A stretch of 64,000 nucleotides of DNA from contig VNWV01000002.1 of the NCBI GenBank assembly GCA_009801085.1, positions 3,906,001 to 3,970,000 on the forward strand. Direction: 5' to 3'. The notes beneath the pieces were generated by a model. It saw only the letters and a program-made list of their open reading frames with translations, was not told the origin of the DNA and ran no database searches. The position numbers and the translations under genes are program-made. How positions within the stretch are numbered: the first letter of the stretch is position 1; every line of letters starts with the position of its first letter. Source of the stretch: Lasiodiplodia sp. COLG20 (Eukaryota; Ascomycota; Dothideomycetes; Botryosphaeriales; Botryosphaeriaceae). Of the stretch, positions 1 to 11,762 are shown piece by piece.

Positions 1-1
1 C

Positions 2-589
2 GACGCCCTCGCCCTCTCCACCCGCATCCCCAACATCCTGACGGCCGACGTCCTCTCCGGCACCGAGGCAGACTCGGCCTCCGGCTTCCGCATCCTGGGC
101 GGCGACCCCATCAGCTTCTACGCCAAATCACTGGCGTTTTCCGAGGCCAGCAGTAGTGGCAGCGGTACGCTGATGACGAACAAGAGCATCGACGCGCTGC
201 TGGACTACATCGATACGGCCGAGAAGGACACGCTGACCTGGTTCGTCATCTTCGACCTGGCCGGCGGCAAGGTCAACGCCGTGCCGGCCGACGACGCCGC
301 GTACAGCCTGCGCGACACGCTGTACTTCCTGCAGGCCTACGTCGTTGACAAGCCCCGTGTCGACGAGACGACGCGGAACTTTCTGAACGGACTGGTCGAC
401 AACATCGAGGCGAATGTTCCGGGTGTGCGTGGCGCGTATCCCGGCTTTGTTGATCCGGGGCTGGGTGAGGAGACGGGCGCGGAGCAGTACTGGGGGGCGA
501 ATCTGCCGAAGTTGAGGACGATCAAGGCTAGTGTGGATCCGGCTGATGTGTTCAGCAACCCTCAGTCGGTGAGGCCTGCGGCGGAGTAA
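2..589 (+). CDS. FAD-linked oxidoreductase (BBE type), 3' end
   Basis: Partial at the window's left edge. The reading frame is open from base 2 to the stop at 589, giving the C-terminal ~195 residues. The last ~45 residues carry the berberine/berberine-like signature: a YWGANLPKLRTIKASVDP stretch, then a DVFSNPQS-type ending. Enzymes of this family (PF01565 plus PF08031) bind FAD covalently and oxidise alcohols, sugars or alkaloid-like substrates; many fungal members are secreted or belong to secondary-metabolite clusters. The FAD-binding half lies outside the window, so substrate and signal peptide cannot be judged. The family call is firm; the exact function is unknown. Confidence 0.88.
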   Translation, partial: DALALSTRIPNILTADVLSGTEADSASGFRILGGDPISFYAKSLAFSEASSSGSGTLMTNKSIDALLDYIDTAEKDTLTWFVIFDLAGGKVNAVPADDAAYSLRDTLYFLQAYVVDKPRVDETTRNFLNGLVDNIEANVPGVRGAYPGFVDPGLGEETGAEQYWGANLPKLRTIKASVDPADVFSNPQSVRPAAE

Positions 590-1220
590 GTGTAGTTGTA
601 CATTCTGTCAGGGTGTCAAAGAAAGAACTAGTCTCTGTCCTCTTTGACTATAAATATTTGTAGCATCAGTCAGTCCAAACCAAAATATGCATCATCTCTT
701 CGCTTATACACATTCGTATGAAGACTTCGTCTCTGATAAGACGTATCTGGAGAGAAGCTTTCCAAATCATACCCACTTGAGCCACCAGTGGAAATGCTAA
801 TATCTTTGGGACTTGGGACTCACCTGCTATGTCTCCGACACGGAGATACAAACGAATTGATTCATAGAGTCGCATGAATGAAGACCTGGTCGAGCGACGT
901 GGTGCAGCTTATCGATAAGAGCAACGGAGATGTCATCGCCTCCAAAGCCGAGCGTCACCACCCCACCTTTCTGCTGAGCACCTCCGTGACCTGTACGATA
1001 ATAATGGTCCCGGCGCGGCGGCGCACCCGTTGGGCCGTCGACCCCTCCAGCAATTAGTAAAATGCTGCGATAACCTCTCTGGATAAATTCCCCTCTCTTA
1101 GAGTGTCCCACATTTCTCTCATCCGTCATTCCTTCAGCTTCACAGCTTTCTCTACTTCATCTCAGTCTATTTTTCCTACAATCCGCTTTTCTCCAAATAC
1201 CTCCACAGCTTCAGACGACA
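590..1220. other. Intergenic, no gene seen
   Basis: 3' flank of the FAD oxidase and promoter region of the amidase. Only short unsupported reading frames are present, and no repeat or RNA gene was recognised. Confidence 0.5.
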
Positions 1221-2973
1221 ATGGGCTCCAAGAACTGGCAAGAAATCGCAACCGCGAAGCGCGAGGCGATCCTGGCCTCCATCCCGAAGGAATACATCAT
1301 CCCCGACCTGCCCACTCCGGAGCAGCAGCGCGACGTGACGGGCACATTCGTGCACAAGTACCTCAGCCCTCAGGAAATCGCCATTACGGAGACAGATGCT
1401 CCAGGAATCGTCGCCAAGACGACGACGGGAGAATGGACCGCGGTCGAGGTCACCAAAGCCTTCATCCACCGCGCATGCATCGCACACCAATTGGTTCGTG
1501 AACATTCTCCCTCTTTCCCCCTCTCTCCCGATAACCACCAATTCTCCACTACGACAATATGGCTGATAGTAAACCACCACCCAGACAAACTGCCTCCACG
1601 AAACCGCCTTCCCCGCCGCCCTCGCCTCGGCCGCCGCCCTGGACGCGCACTTCTTGCAAACCCGCACCCCCCTCGGCCCCCTCCACGGCCTCCCCATCTC
1701 CCTCAAAGACCAATTCCACGTCCGCGGCCTCGAAACCTCTATGGGCTACGTAGGCTGGCTCAACACCTTCGAAGGTCACGCCCCCCCACACCCCAACTAT
1801 CCCATCGCCACCGAATCCGCCCTCGTCACCATCCTCCGCTCGCAGGGCGCCGTCATCTACGTCAAGACCGCCGTCCCGCACACCCTCATGTGCGGCGAGA
1901 CCGTCAACAACATCATCGGCTACACCCTGTCGCCCACCAACCGCCTCCTGTCGTCTGGCGGCTCCTCGGGCGGCGAGGGCGCGCTGATCGCGCTGAAGGG
2001 CTCGCCCTTAGGTCTGGGCACCGACATCGGCGGCTCCATTCGCATCCCCGCGGCGTTCAACGGGATATACGGCTTGCGCCCTAGCACCGGCCGCCTGCCG
2101 TACGAAGGCATGGCGAACAGCATGGTGGGCCAGAACAGCGTGCTCAGCGTCGTGGGCCCGCTGGCCGGCAGCGTCGGCGCGCTGCGGCTGCTCGTCAAGT
2201 CTGTACTCGGCGCGGCGCAGCCGTGGCGCGTCGACCCGGCCGTCGTCGAGCTGCCGTGGCGGGCGGAGAAAGAGGACACGAACAGCAACAAGAAACTGAC
2301 CTTCGCCGTCCTCCGCGACGACGGCGTCGTCCGCGTCACGCCGCCCGTCGCGCGCGCCCTGTCCGTCGCCGTCGACAAGCTCCGCGCGGCCGGCCACACG
2401 GTCGTCGAGTGGACGCCTCCAGCGACGGCCTCGCACGCGGACCTGCTCGACTGCTGCACGCGCACCTGGACCTACGACGGCGGCCGCGACACCATCGGCG
2501 CCTTCGCGCTCTCGGGCGAGCCGCAGTCCGACCACGTGCAGATGCCGTGGCCGGCGCCGCTGGCCGAGGCGACGGCGACTGAGATCGCCGCCAACAACGT
2601 GCGCCAGCGCCGCCTGCAGAAGGCGTATCTGGATCACTGGAACGGGACCGATGTAGATGTTATTATCAGTCCCGTCGCGCCGTTCCCGGCTGCGCGGCCG
2701 AAAATGTACAAGTACTACGGGTACTCGATGTGGGTGAATTTGCTGGATTACACGAGCGTCGTCGTGCCCGTGACGAGGGCGAGTAAGGATGTCGATCTGC
2801 CTGTGGGATCCGACTTTGTGCCTAGGAGCGAGTTGGAGAGGGAGACGCAGGACTCGTATGATCCGGCCATTTACGACGGCGCGCCTGTGGCGTTGCAGTT
2901 CGTTGGCAGGAGGCTGGAGGAGGAGAAGATGCTGAAGGTGGCCGAGGTGGTGGATGCGGTGCTGAAGGGTTGA
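1221..2973 (+). CDS. Amidase (amidase-signature family), 553 aa
   Basis: Two exons, 1221-1493 and 1585-2973; the 91-nt intron joins HQL to TNCLHE, restoring the family's usual N-terminal motif. The Ser-cisSer-Lys triad is visible: Lys about 132 in PISLKDQ, cis-Ser in SSGGSSGGE, and the nucleophile Ser in GTDIGGSIRIP. Length matches fungal acetamidase-like general amidases, cytosolic enzymes that hydrolyse carboxamides to acid and ammonia. The start ATG follows a CAGACGACA context and gives the expected length. Substrate cannot be read from sequence. A half-copy of the hairpin repeat lies ~110 bp past the stop. Confidence 0.93.
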
Positions 2974-3975
2974 AGATGAAAGTGGAGTAAAGTGGCCTGT
3001 GGCTTTCAACGATCTTAGAGACGAGGATAGGTTTCCGTGGCAAGTTTAACAGTAGCCATGTTTTAATGTCCGAAATGTGTAATGAATGTTAGCTTCAACT
3101 ACCCATGACATGAGCAAAAAACAAATCCACGCTAGCCATCAACTGCAAGAGGGGACTGCAAGTGAATCACAGCATCGAACAGATGTCAAGCACGCATTCA
3201 AATCGAAAGGACAATAAGGAAATGGCGCGGGAGTGGTATATAGCATTTATCAACAAGAAGATAATATGTCGGCTACCTCTTCTCTCATCCCTTTTGAGAG
3301 AAGTAAACGCTATCAGCCGGGTATGATATCGACAGTCAGGTGAGGAAATGCGTTACAAGACGAGGGAAAAAAAAAGAATTTTCGAGCAGCATTTTCGCAA
3401 ATAAATGCGTGCCAATGTTGTCGGGGGGGTTGGTCTTTTGCAGGGGGGTGGTCATAATACATGAGAAAAATAAAGCTTTCAAAGTAGTAGCAGCGCTTTT
3501 TCACCGGATTGATCAGTCATCTGTTTTTTCCCCTTTCCTGTACCAAACATCCTTACAGAATTAGATAGCCGGCTTGAGCCAAGACGCGCGTAGAGGAGAA
3601 AAGAAGAATTCGTTCCAATAAGAGCAGAACTTTTCATGTCTCGAAGCGAACAAGTGGGGTTTGAAGCGGAAGGAAGGGTGCTGACCTGCTCTCGGTGAGA
3701 AAATAATAAGCGACTGTGCCGCTTCTTCCGATCCAAGAGCAAAAGGAGCGGGTAAGCGGGCAAGTCGGCATCCTCGGGGGAGGTGCCTTTGATTCCCGCT
3801 TTCTTCCGCCACCCGTCAGCACACTTTTAACCCAACCCCAAGCCAGTCTTCCCAATCGGCCGTAGAAGAACAGTGAAATGATATCGTATCTAAGCGTCAA
3901 CTTTCAGCGTCGTTCCATGACTGTGGTATCTCACTCCACGATTCGTTCGTTCTCTTGCAATGAGTTGCCATACAG
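2974..3975. other. Convergent intergenic region
   Basis: 3' flanks of the amidase and of the zinc-finger-like gene on the other strand. It holds a half-copy of the dispersed hairpin element (about 3085-3162). The rest is A/T-rich sequence with no gene that I can support. Confidence 0.5.
3085..3162 (-). repeat. Half copy of hairpin/TIR element
   Basis: GTTAGCTTCAACTACCCATG is followed by a GAGCAAAAAACAAATCCACGC block, a CTAGCCATC stretch and an AAGAGGGGAC end. Read on the minus strand this matches, in order, the outer inverted repeat, spacer and inner arm of the full copy near 25.9 kb. Only one half is recognisable. Confidence 0.7.
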
Positions 3976-6413
3976 TCATCCCCAGCCTGGTGCTCCCGTC
4001 ATGAATGCATCAGGCGGGCCGACATTGCCCGGATGTGCTTGCAGCTCAATACCTTCCATCAGAGCACCATTGGGACCCACGGTTCCAACGACCGCCCCAG
4101 TCGTCTCTGGTAGAATTCGCGGGCCTTTACCAGCTTGAGGCAGTCCAGTCATGCCCTGCAATCCAGGGAAATGCGTCGATGGATGAGTGGGAGCACCCAT
4201 TCCTGGCCAAGCCTGCGCATGCTGTGGTGGAGGAGGTTGCTGAGTATGCGGGGTAGGAGGTTGTGAGTGTTGGTGTTGCGGCGGTTGACCAGGAAGCGAA
4301 GGCGTTCCAAGCGGCTGTTGTGATAATTGTTGCTGAGTGAGCTGCTGCGGAGGAAGAGTTTGGTGAAGGGGCGAGGGGTGCTGCGGGTGCTGCGGGTGCT
4401 GTGGATGCTGTGGATGTGGTGCGTGTTGCTGAGGGTGTTGTGGCGGATGGTGTTGAGAGAGCTGCGGGTGGTGTCCGTGTTGCTGACGCTGGGCATGGCT
4501 CTGCTGTTGTTGCTGAAGACTGGGCGGCTGCTGTTGCTGTGGTGCGTTTTCTGGCGAAATGACCGTCTCCGCGTCGGCGTCGGCGTCGGCATCGTCCTCG
4601 TCTCCGTCTGGGTCAATGACGTCTGTTGCATCGGAATCCACAACGCCGTCCCGTGAGTTTTGCGATGCAGGGAATCCGTTGGTTGTGAGGGGAGGCGCTA
4701 CGAGAGTTGTTGGTGTGCCCATAGCTCCTGCGCTCGTTCCATTGATTCCCACGTGGTGTAACGATGTGCTGATCATGTTTCCCCCGCAACTAATAGGCGT
4801 AGTGTTGCCGGTAGCTGTGCTCATGCTGGTGGTGCTCACTGGTGTTGACGCCGGAACAGAGCCTGTGCTCAAACTCCGTTGGTTGGCCAAACCCAGCATA
4901 GTCTTCTTATTCTCCTTGACCACAGTCGTCCATTTTTCCATCAATTTCTCGTAGTCCCATGTCCGGGGGTCCAGGCCCTGACTCTGCTTTCCAGCCAATT
5001 CCTTGAACGTTTCGCTAGACAACGGCAGAGAGCTTCCAGGACTCTGCGCCGCACCCGCCCCGTATGCCGACGTCGTGGAGGAAGCCATGCCCATGTTTAT
5101 CCACCGATTATTCTTCAGCGTCTCAATCTCCCTCCTTGCACTGGCCAGGCTGTTCTCAGCTTCCCTCCTCGACTCGTCCGCACGGGTGTAGCTCCGCAGA
5201 ATCTCCAATGTCCATGTCTCCTGCCGCTGCTTGTCCGACAATGACTTCCAGTGATTGTATGCTTCCTGCAGGTGTTGGAACAAGCGCTGTGGGTCGGGAT
5301 CGAAGCCGCCGAGCGGAGGAGTGGGGAGCGGAGATGCTGCACTGGCCGAAGGAGTGGTAGCGAGCGGGTTGGTGGCGCCAAAAAGCTGCGAATGCCTTTG
5401 CCGCTGCACCAGCCGGTCTCGAATGTTTTTATTAAGAGCGTCGAATTGCTTCTGCCCCGGCGGGCTTATGGACCACGACTCGCTGTTCGGGAAGGGCGAA
5501 GGCGAAAATAGGGTTGCGGGAGCAGGAAGGATGTGGAGACATAACGAGGGAAAGCTCAGGGTATAAGGGTCGAAGTCGAACAGGTTGACGCCTGCGGAGC
5601 GAGCGCTGGAACAAAAGTTAGCAGGCAGAGGCAACGTCGCGCACACGATCCCAATTAGGCAGTCCAGAATGGGTAAAAGTGGGCCACGCACCTTGCATCC
5701 CTCACGCTCGCCAGAACCTCCTTCAATGCCAGCTCGGCGGCCTTTCCATGGTCCAGCTCGTCGGAAATTATCTGGCGGTTTTCCAGCCCTCGCTTCTGCA
5801 ATTCGTGGCGCGTCTTGCCCGTCTCGCTGCTGACGCTCGCGCGCGGGGGCAGGTTGTTGATGACGCCGGTCGAGGTCCACGACGGCTGGTTGAACTGGAA
5901 GCGCAGCTTTTGGCCAGACGCGGGCATGTTCAGCGTGGGGCTCTGCGTGATAACCGGAGAAGCCGTGTCGGCCGACACAGCACTCACAGACGGATTGTGC
6001 TGGTGGCCCTGCTGGGGAGCTTGCTGCTGCTGCTGCTGCTGCTGCTGCGACTGTGCGGGCAGCTGCTGCGGGGCGGAGGGCGGTGGCGGAGGCGGCTGCT
6101 GCTGCTGCTGCGAGGAGACGGGCGTCGAGCCGCCGCTCGAGTCCCCCTTTTTGGCGAGCGAATTGCGAGCCTGGCGGCGAGTGATGCCGCCGCGCATCCT
6201 GCGGATCTCGTCGACATTGTGGATGCCGTCGGGGGCTTTGGGGTTCTTCGGCTTGATGTAGAGGTCGAGATGGCGGCCGAGCGAGGACGAGGTGAAGGCC
6301 TGGTGGCAGAAGGGGCAGTTCTTGTCCTTGGGGGCAGGCACCTTGGCCCCGTTTCCCTGCTGGTCGGGCGGCAGCTGCTGCTCCTGCGAGCGGGCTTGGT
6401 TGTCGTCGGCCAT
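3976..6413 (-). CDS. Gln/His-rich protein with N-terminal zinc-finger-like motif
   Basis: Two exons, 6413-5692 and 5605-3976 (86-nt intron), 783 aa. The start is the first ATG, giving MADDNQ. Residues ~30-75 contain a CPFCHQAF...GRHLDLY block, a C2H2/C2HC-like finger, followed by a basic arginine-rich segment. The rest is low complexity: poly-Gln runs, a run of Asp/Ala around 600, then long His-Gln-Pro repeats. This looks like a conserved ascomycete protein of unknown function. The finger and the Gln-rich tail suggest a nuclear regulatory role, but that is inference. I do not recognise a named gene. Confidence 0.75.
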
Positions 6414-8026
6414 GGGTGTCGGGTGCAAGGATGGGGTGGAGAGGCGTGGTCGCGGGTCTTGCCTCGGACAGGCCGCAACTGGCGGGGCGCTCGAGGCTGG
6501 GTGCGGTGTGCGAGAGCCTGGGTCAGTGGCCCGTCATGGCGGTGCAGTGTGGGCTAAAGCATCTTGTGGTCTGGAGCATTATTTTATCTCGGGGCCCTCT
6601 CCTGAAGGAAGTCTGTGCTGGGCCGTCAGTTCGCATTCGGCGCAGGGATCTGCCCGCCATGTCCACGCGCAGCTCAGCGCGCCGTCCCCGACAACATGAT
6701 CACCCTCAGTGCCCGAGTGCCAATCCACGACGCTGCAGACCAGACGAGCGCGCGCACCTCTGCACCCGCCGCCGGCCAATCGCGCTTGTTTACGTTTTGC
6801 CGGTCCTGGCACTCTGTTGTACAGGCACGACAGACCCTCGCCGACCACGTCAGCAAGCCCCAAAGCTCTCTCCACGCCCCTATCCACTCCCTCCACGCCC
6901 ACCCGCCTTCCCCGACAGCCTCCTTGCCTCCGCGTGCGGCAAGTCGGAGCCACCTGTTGGTCACCAGCTGCTTCCCGCTCCGGCCCGCCCCTGACTGTGC
7001 CGCGCCCGCGCCATAACTCAATCGTGCAAAGATCACTGAACCCCGTCCGTGTTTCTCTTGTTCTTTTGCTTGTATAGCGACCTGACCGCCCATGCCTCGT
7101 TTACCCAAGCCATTGGCTCGAGGCGAGCTGATGCTGAGGCCTAGTCCCCGCAGCCAACCCTAGCGCCGCCCCAAAGCGGTTTGGCCACCGCTCCCAATCA
7201 TTTTTCAAACCGCGCAGATCCTCCCACTTGAGCGCCTCCGCGCGAAAGCCGCATTGTTCGTACCTTGCCTGTCCTTGTCATCTGCTTAGCTTCGCGTTGC
7301 AACCTTGCGACGGGTGAAGGGAGCTTCGGCCAGGGATTACGACCGCTCACAATGCTAAATTCTCCTCGTGATCACCTGCTAGTCTTACCAGTGATCGTCG
7401 TATAACTTTCGACAGCAGATGTCCAATCAAGGCACTTTCCCCTCGTGTTCCACTAGAACGATCCACTCTGTCTGCACCCGAAGGTTTGATACTGAAGAAT
7501 GATAAAGAAGGCGCCCAGCACGATCCGCAGAACACCCACAGGAAGCGCGGAATAAATCGCTGGCAGTCAGCCAACTCGACCAGCAAACGGAGCAACAAAC
7601 AGCAAACAGGAATACGTGTGAAACCCACCCATCAGTCCATCAAAAACCAGTAAGTAGGGCTTGGAATATGTTTTTGATATGCGGCCATGCAAGACGAAAC
7701 CTTCTTGTTACCCGCTACAGGCCGAACCCCTCAGGCCAGCCAGGCCTCCAGCAAAACCGATTGGTCTCGAGACGACACCACGTCCCGCCTGACCGCGGCA
7801 CATGGAGCAACACTATTTTCTGGGAAGTGGATAGATATGATCTCCAAAGCCCTACGAGAATTAAGTTCAAGCAGATCTTACTGTTAATGGAAACTATCCC
7901 GTTATCTGGATTTCTCCACCAAGTCTAGGAATCCTCACGCAAGGTGGCAAGCATCAGCCTTCATTTTTTTCTTTCTTGCCTCTCTCACGTCTCAAGCACC
8001 CTCCAGCCACTCCCAATTCTCTCTCG
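6414..8026. other. Intergenic, no gene seen
   Basis: 1.6 kb between the start of the zinc-finger-like gene and the 3' end of the ABC-F gene. It presumably contains the zinc-finger gene's promoter and 5' UTR. Reading frames here are short and lack codon structure or recognisable motifs. Confidence 0.5.
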
Positions 8027-9403
8027 TCAAACCACCCCCAACTTGGAAACCGCCTTCTCAGCAATCCTCTCATACTCCTCCATCCCGCCCTCCAACCTCC
8101 TCAACCGTCCCTTAGCCAGCCTATACACCCTCCCAACCTTCCCCACCGCCCCATCCTCGCTGTGCTCACTCTCACTCTCATCCCCTCCTTCTTCCTCTTC
8201 CATAGCATCATCCCTAAACTCCCTATCCACCCTCACCCCCTCGACGACGCCCCTCACGAAGAACCGATCGTGGCTGACGACGACGATCGCGCCCTCGAAC
8301 GCGCGCAGCGCGCCGACCAGGGCGAGGATGGTGTCGGCGTCGACGTGCGTCGTGACCTCGTCGAGCACGAGCAGGTGCGGCGGGGCGGGCCACAGCAGGC
8401 GGGCCAGCGCCAGGCGCACCTTCTGGCCGCCCGACAGCGCCGCGACGGGCACGTCCGACACGACGGCGCCCTGCAGGCCGAGGCCGGCGAGGAGGCCCCG
8501 CGCCTCTTGCTCGGTGATGGGCTTGGCGTCTGAAACTACGGCTGGGGCGGAGGCGGGAAAGGTGGTGGTGGTGGAAGAAGAGGGTTCGTTGAAGAAGGCG
8601 AGGAGGTGGGCGAGGGCGCTGGTGGACGAGGCGCCGGGCATGGCGTCGAGGAGCTCGACGGCCTCCTGGGAGAAGCGGCCGATGCGGGCGCGGGGGTGGC
8701 GGGTGATGGTGCCCTTGGTGGGGACGAGGGCCGTCTGCTGGCCGGTCATCAGCTCGAGCAGCGTCGTCTTGCCGGAGCCGTTCAGGCCCGCCAGCCCGAT
8801 GCGTTCGCCCGGGTGGATGGTCAGGTCGACCTCCTTCAAGACGTCTTCTTTCGTCCCAGGGTACCGGAACGACACCTTCTCGACGCTGACCAGGGCGCCG
8901 GGGAACTTCAGGTCGGGCGGGCAGGCCGGCACGACGATGCGCGGCAGGTCGTCGAACCGGGGCACCTCGATCTCGGCGCGGTTGGTCGTGTAGTAGCCGG
9001 CCAGATCCCTATTCAACTTGAACCGCGTGCCCTTGGCCGAGACCTGCAAGCCAGTGCGCTCCTCCATCTTCCTCTGGCGGCCGGCCACCTGCTTCAGCTT
9101 CTTGTCGTCGCCGGCCCGCCGCGCCTTGACCTTGCTCTCCTCCAAGCTCTTCTCCAACCTCTCGTTCCTTCGCTCCTGCGCGTCCCGCATCCGCCGCATC
9201 CACCGCGCGTGCTTCCGCCGCTCGCGCTCGTACGTCGACACGTTGCCGCGGAACCTCTCCAGCTGGGCCTCGCGCAGCACGAGCAGCTCCTCCGCCACCG
9301 CGTCCGCGAACGCGCGGTCGTGCGTCACCACCACGACCGTCGTGTCCGCCAGCGCCTCGACGACGTGCCGCTGCAGCCACACGATGGCCGGCAGGTCGAG
9401 GTA

Positions 9404-9434
<31 letters not shown>

Positions 9435-10606
9435 CAGGGCCGGCACAGCGCGCGCGCCAGCGTCGCCCGCGTGCGCCACCCGCCCGACAGCCGCGCGAGC
9501 GGCTTGCCCACGCTGTCCGTAGAGAAGCCCAATCCGAGCAGCACGCCCCGCGCCTCGGCTTCCAGCGCGCCTGCGTCTTGCACGGCTAGCTCCGCTTGTG
9601 CGTCCGTCAGGAGGTCTGCGGCGCGCTGCGCCTCGGTGGCGAGGTCGTCGTCGGTGGGTGTCTGGAGGAGCATGGCGCGGGCCTCTTTGACGGCGGCTTC
9701 GAGCTCGATTTGCTTTGCGCGCGCGTTCTTGCCCCGCGCGCCGGAGCGCCGGATGGCGTGGTGACGCGCGACGGCGTGCTCGTGCCAGAGGCGGCGGTAG
9801 TCGAGGAGGCGGTAGGCGCGGGCGGGGGCGAGGGGGTCGGAGGTGTTGTTAAGGGCTGAGGTGAGTAGGGCGACTGTGTTTTGGAGGGTGATGAGGTGCG
9901 TGTTGCCGTTGAGGACGTGCTCGAGGACGGTTTCCTGCTCTCCTTCTGGTCGTTCGGTCAGGGAGAGATTGGCGAACTCTTCGGGTAGGTCCGGGTCTGC
10001 GTCGATGTCGCCGTGATCGGTGATGCCTTGATGCTGCTGGAGCTCGGTCTGGCCGAGAAGAAGGATGCGTTGGTTTAATGCGATGCTGGTCATTTGACCT
10101 GTAGCCATGGCCCGAAGGATAGCTGATGTGTCTTGTCAGTGACACAACTTCGAGGGAGGGTAAATGATGATTGAGCGTTAGGATGGAAAACTTCAGGGGA
10201 ACAGTAAGTGAAACTGACTTGATTTTCCAGTGCCGTTGCGCCCAGCAAGGACGTAATGTCGTCCTTCCTCGAGGTGTATTTCTGCATTGCGGAGGACTTC
10301 TTTCTTTCCGATTGAGATACTGAGATCCTTTACCAAGACCTATTGAAAAGGTCAATGTTAGTCAGCGATAACGATCTTTTCAGATTGAGGCTCTGCTTGC
10401 TGGCATTGGACCAAGAGCTCATGATACCCAGAGCTCCCCTGTGGCTATGTTTGAGTAATCAAAGAAAGACTCACCTCTTTTGAATTGGGTGCGTCAACAG
10501 CGTCAAGCGCGTATCTGCTCTGTTGCGACGTGACGTATAGCTGCCCCTCGCCAACAGCCACAGCGCCCTGCTTGCTGCCCACCTTCTCCTTTGCCTTCCT
10601 TACCAT
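8027..10606 (-). CDS. ABC-F ATPase, two nucleotide-binding domains, 782 aa
   Basis: Three exons, 10606-10475, 10339-10219 and 10122-8027; introns of 135 and 96 nt. The second junction falls inside the first Walker A and rebuilds GRNGTGKST (about 77-85). The first domain has an LSGGWR signature and a canonical [11 protein letters not shown]alker B. A charged Arg/Lys-rich linker follows, then a second Walker A (GLNGSGKTT) and an LSGGQ signature. No membrane segments are present, as expected for ABC-F proteins, which act on ribosomes in translation or quality control. The second Walker B is [12 protein letters not shown], keeping the Glu but losing Pro and Asn. It is not obviously GCN20, ARB1 or NEW1. 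Confidence 0.9.
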
Positions 10607-11762
10607 TGTCCAATCTGTTCGTTTCGTCGTTGTCTTTCGTTATTCGACTTCTCAGGGATTGTAGAGACTTAGGCCTCAAAGGTGGGGGCAAGACTGGATT
10701 GATATAGCTTCGAGCAGCTGGCGCGAGAAATGTGAGCTATAAAACGAGTTGATTGCGGAAAGCACCGCGCACCCCGCGCTTGGATCACGGTACCACAAAG
10801 CAAATCTTCTGGGTATTAGTTTGTGTTAGACTCATCAATGTAACTGCAGAACTGCGAATGAGGTTCCTCGTAGCCTGAATATAATGCGATAGTGCCTTAG
10901 GCTTGGGGCCAGGTTCAATAGGTGCGGTGACGGTGATATCGCCGACGAACTCGCGGTGTCCGTATGTGGAATGTCGCCGAGGAAATTGCGACAAACGCGG
11001 GAAAGGAAGGGGAGGAGCGGCGCGAGTGACGCAGAAGAGCGGGGTGGGTGAGTCACGCCAAGGGAACAGTCGATGGATTGGCGCCGGGTACGTAGTTAAG
11101 GCACGATATAACAGGGCGGTCATTCATCATGTGGGTTTCATTTACTGCATGTTCTATCTACAGGAGAAACCACTTGCCAATTAGTCCACCACTGAAACTG
11201 GAACCTGGTTCCAAACTCAGGTTCATCTAGAAATCCTCGCACACGAAGGCGAGGTCGTCTTAAGTGGCAGCCGCCATCAGTCGGGCTGCAGGTCTTGGAA
11301 TGCATAAGCAGCTTCAACGCCTTGAGAAGCCGTTGTTCTCCGCATGATCTACCGTCGTCGAGTTCGTCTTGAGAAGCAACAAAGGAAACCTGTACACCGA
11401 TTTTGAATTTGAAAAAGAAAAGAAAAAAGAAGCACTTCAATGCAGGATGACCAATTGCTTCGAAGATAGAATGCTTCGGAGAGCTTCGGCCATACCCAGC
11501 ATAGGCAGAGCATTGTCCTGTGGATGGCGATGAGATCTTCACCGCAGATGCTCCAAGAGCCTTAGAACAATGAAATAGCTGCGACTTCGCATTCGTTATG
11601 CGCAGCTCTCTGGAAAGTCAGGTCACTTCCGGTATCGAAATGGATGGCGAAGAAATGCCCACAGTATCGAAAGCTGAACAGTACTGTAGTACTTGGTGGA
11701 TTGTAGAACAAGCAACCGCTAAGCTTTGCGTCGGCGCTATGGGCGCTTGTTCGAGTCGTTCT
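10607..11762. other. Intergenic, no gene seen
   Basis: Upstream region of the ABC-F gene and 3' flank of the dynamin gene. No frame here shows motif or splice support. Confidence 0.5.

Noticed and set aside
5679..6557. 292-codon plus-strand frame opposite the zinc-finger-like gene
   Set aside because: Leu runs arise from poly-Gln codons read on the other strand.
11138..11542. 134-codon minus-strand frame between the ABC-F and dynamin genes
   Set aside because: A Phe/Lys run from an A/T tract, no motif, no start context.
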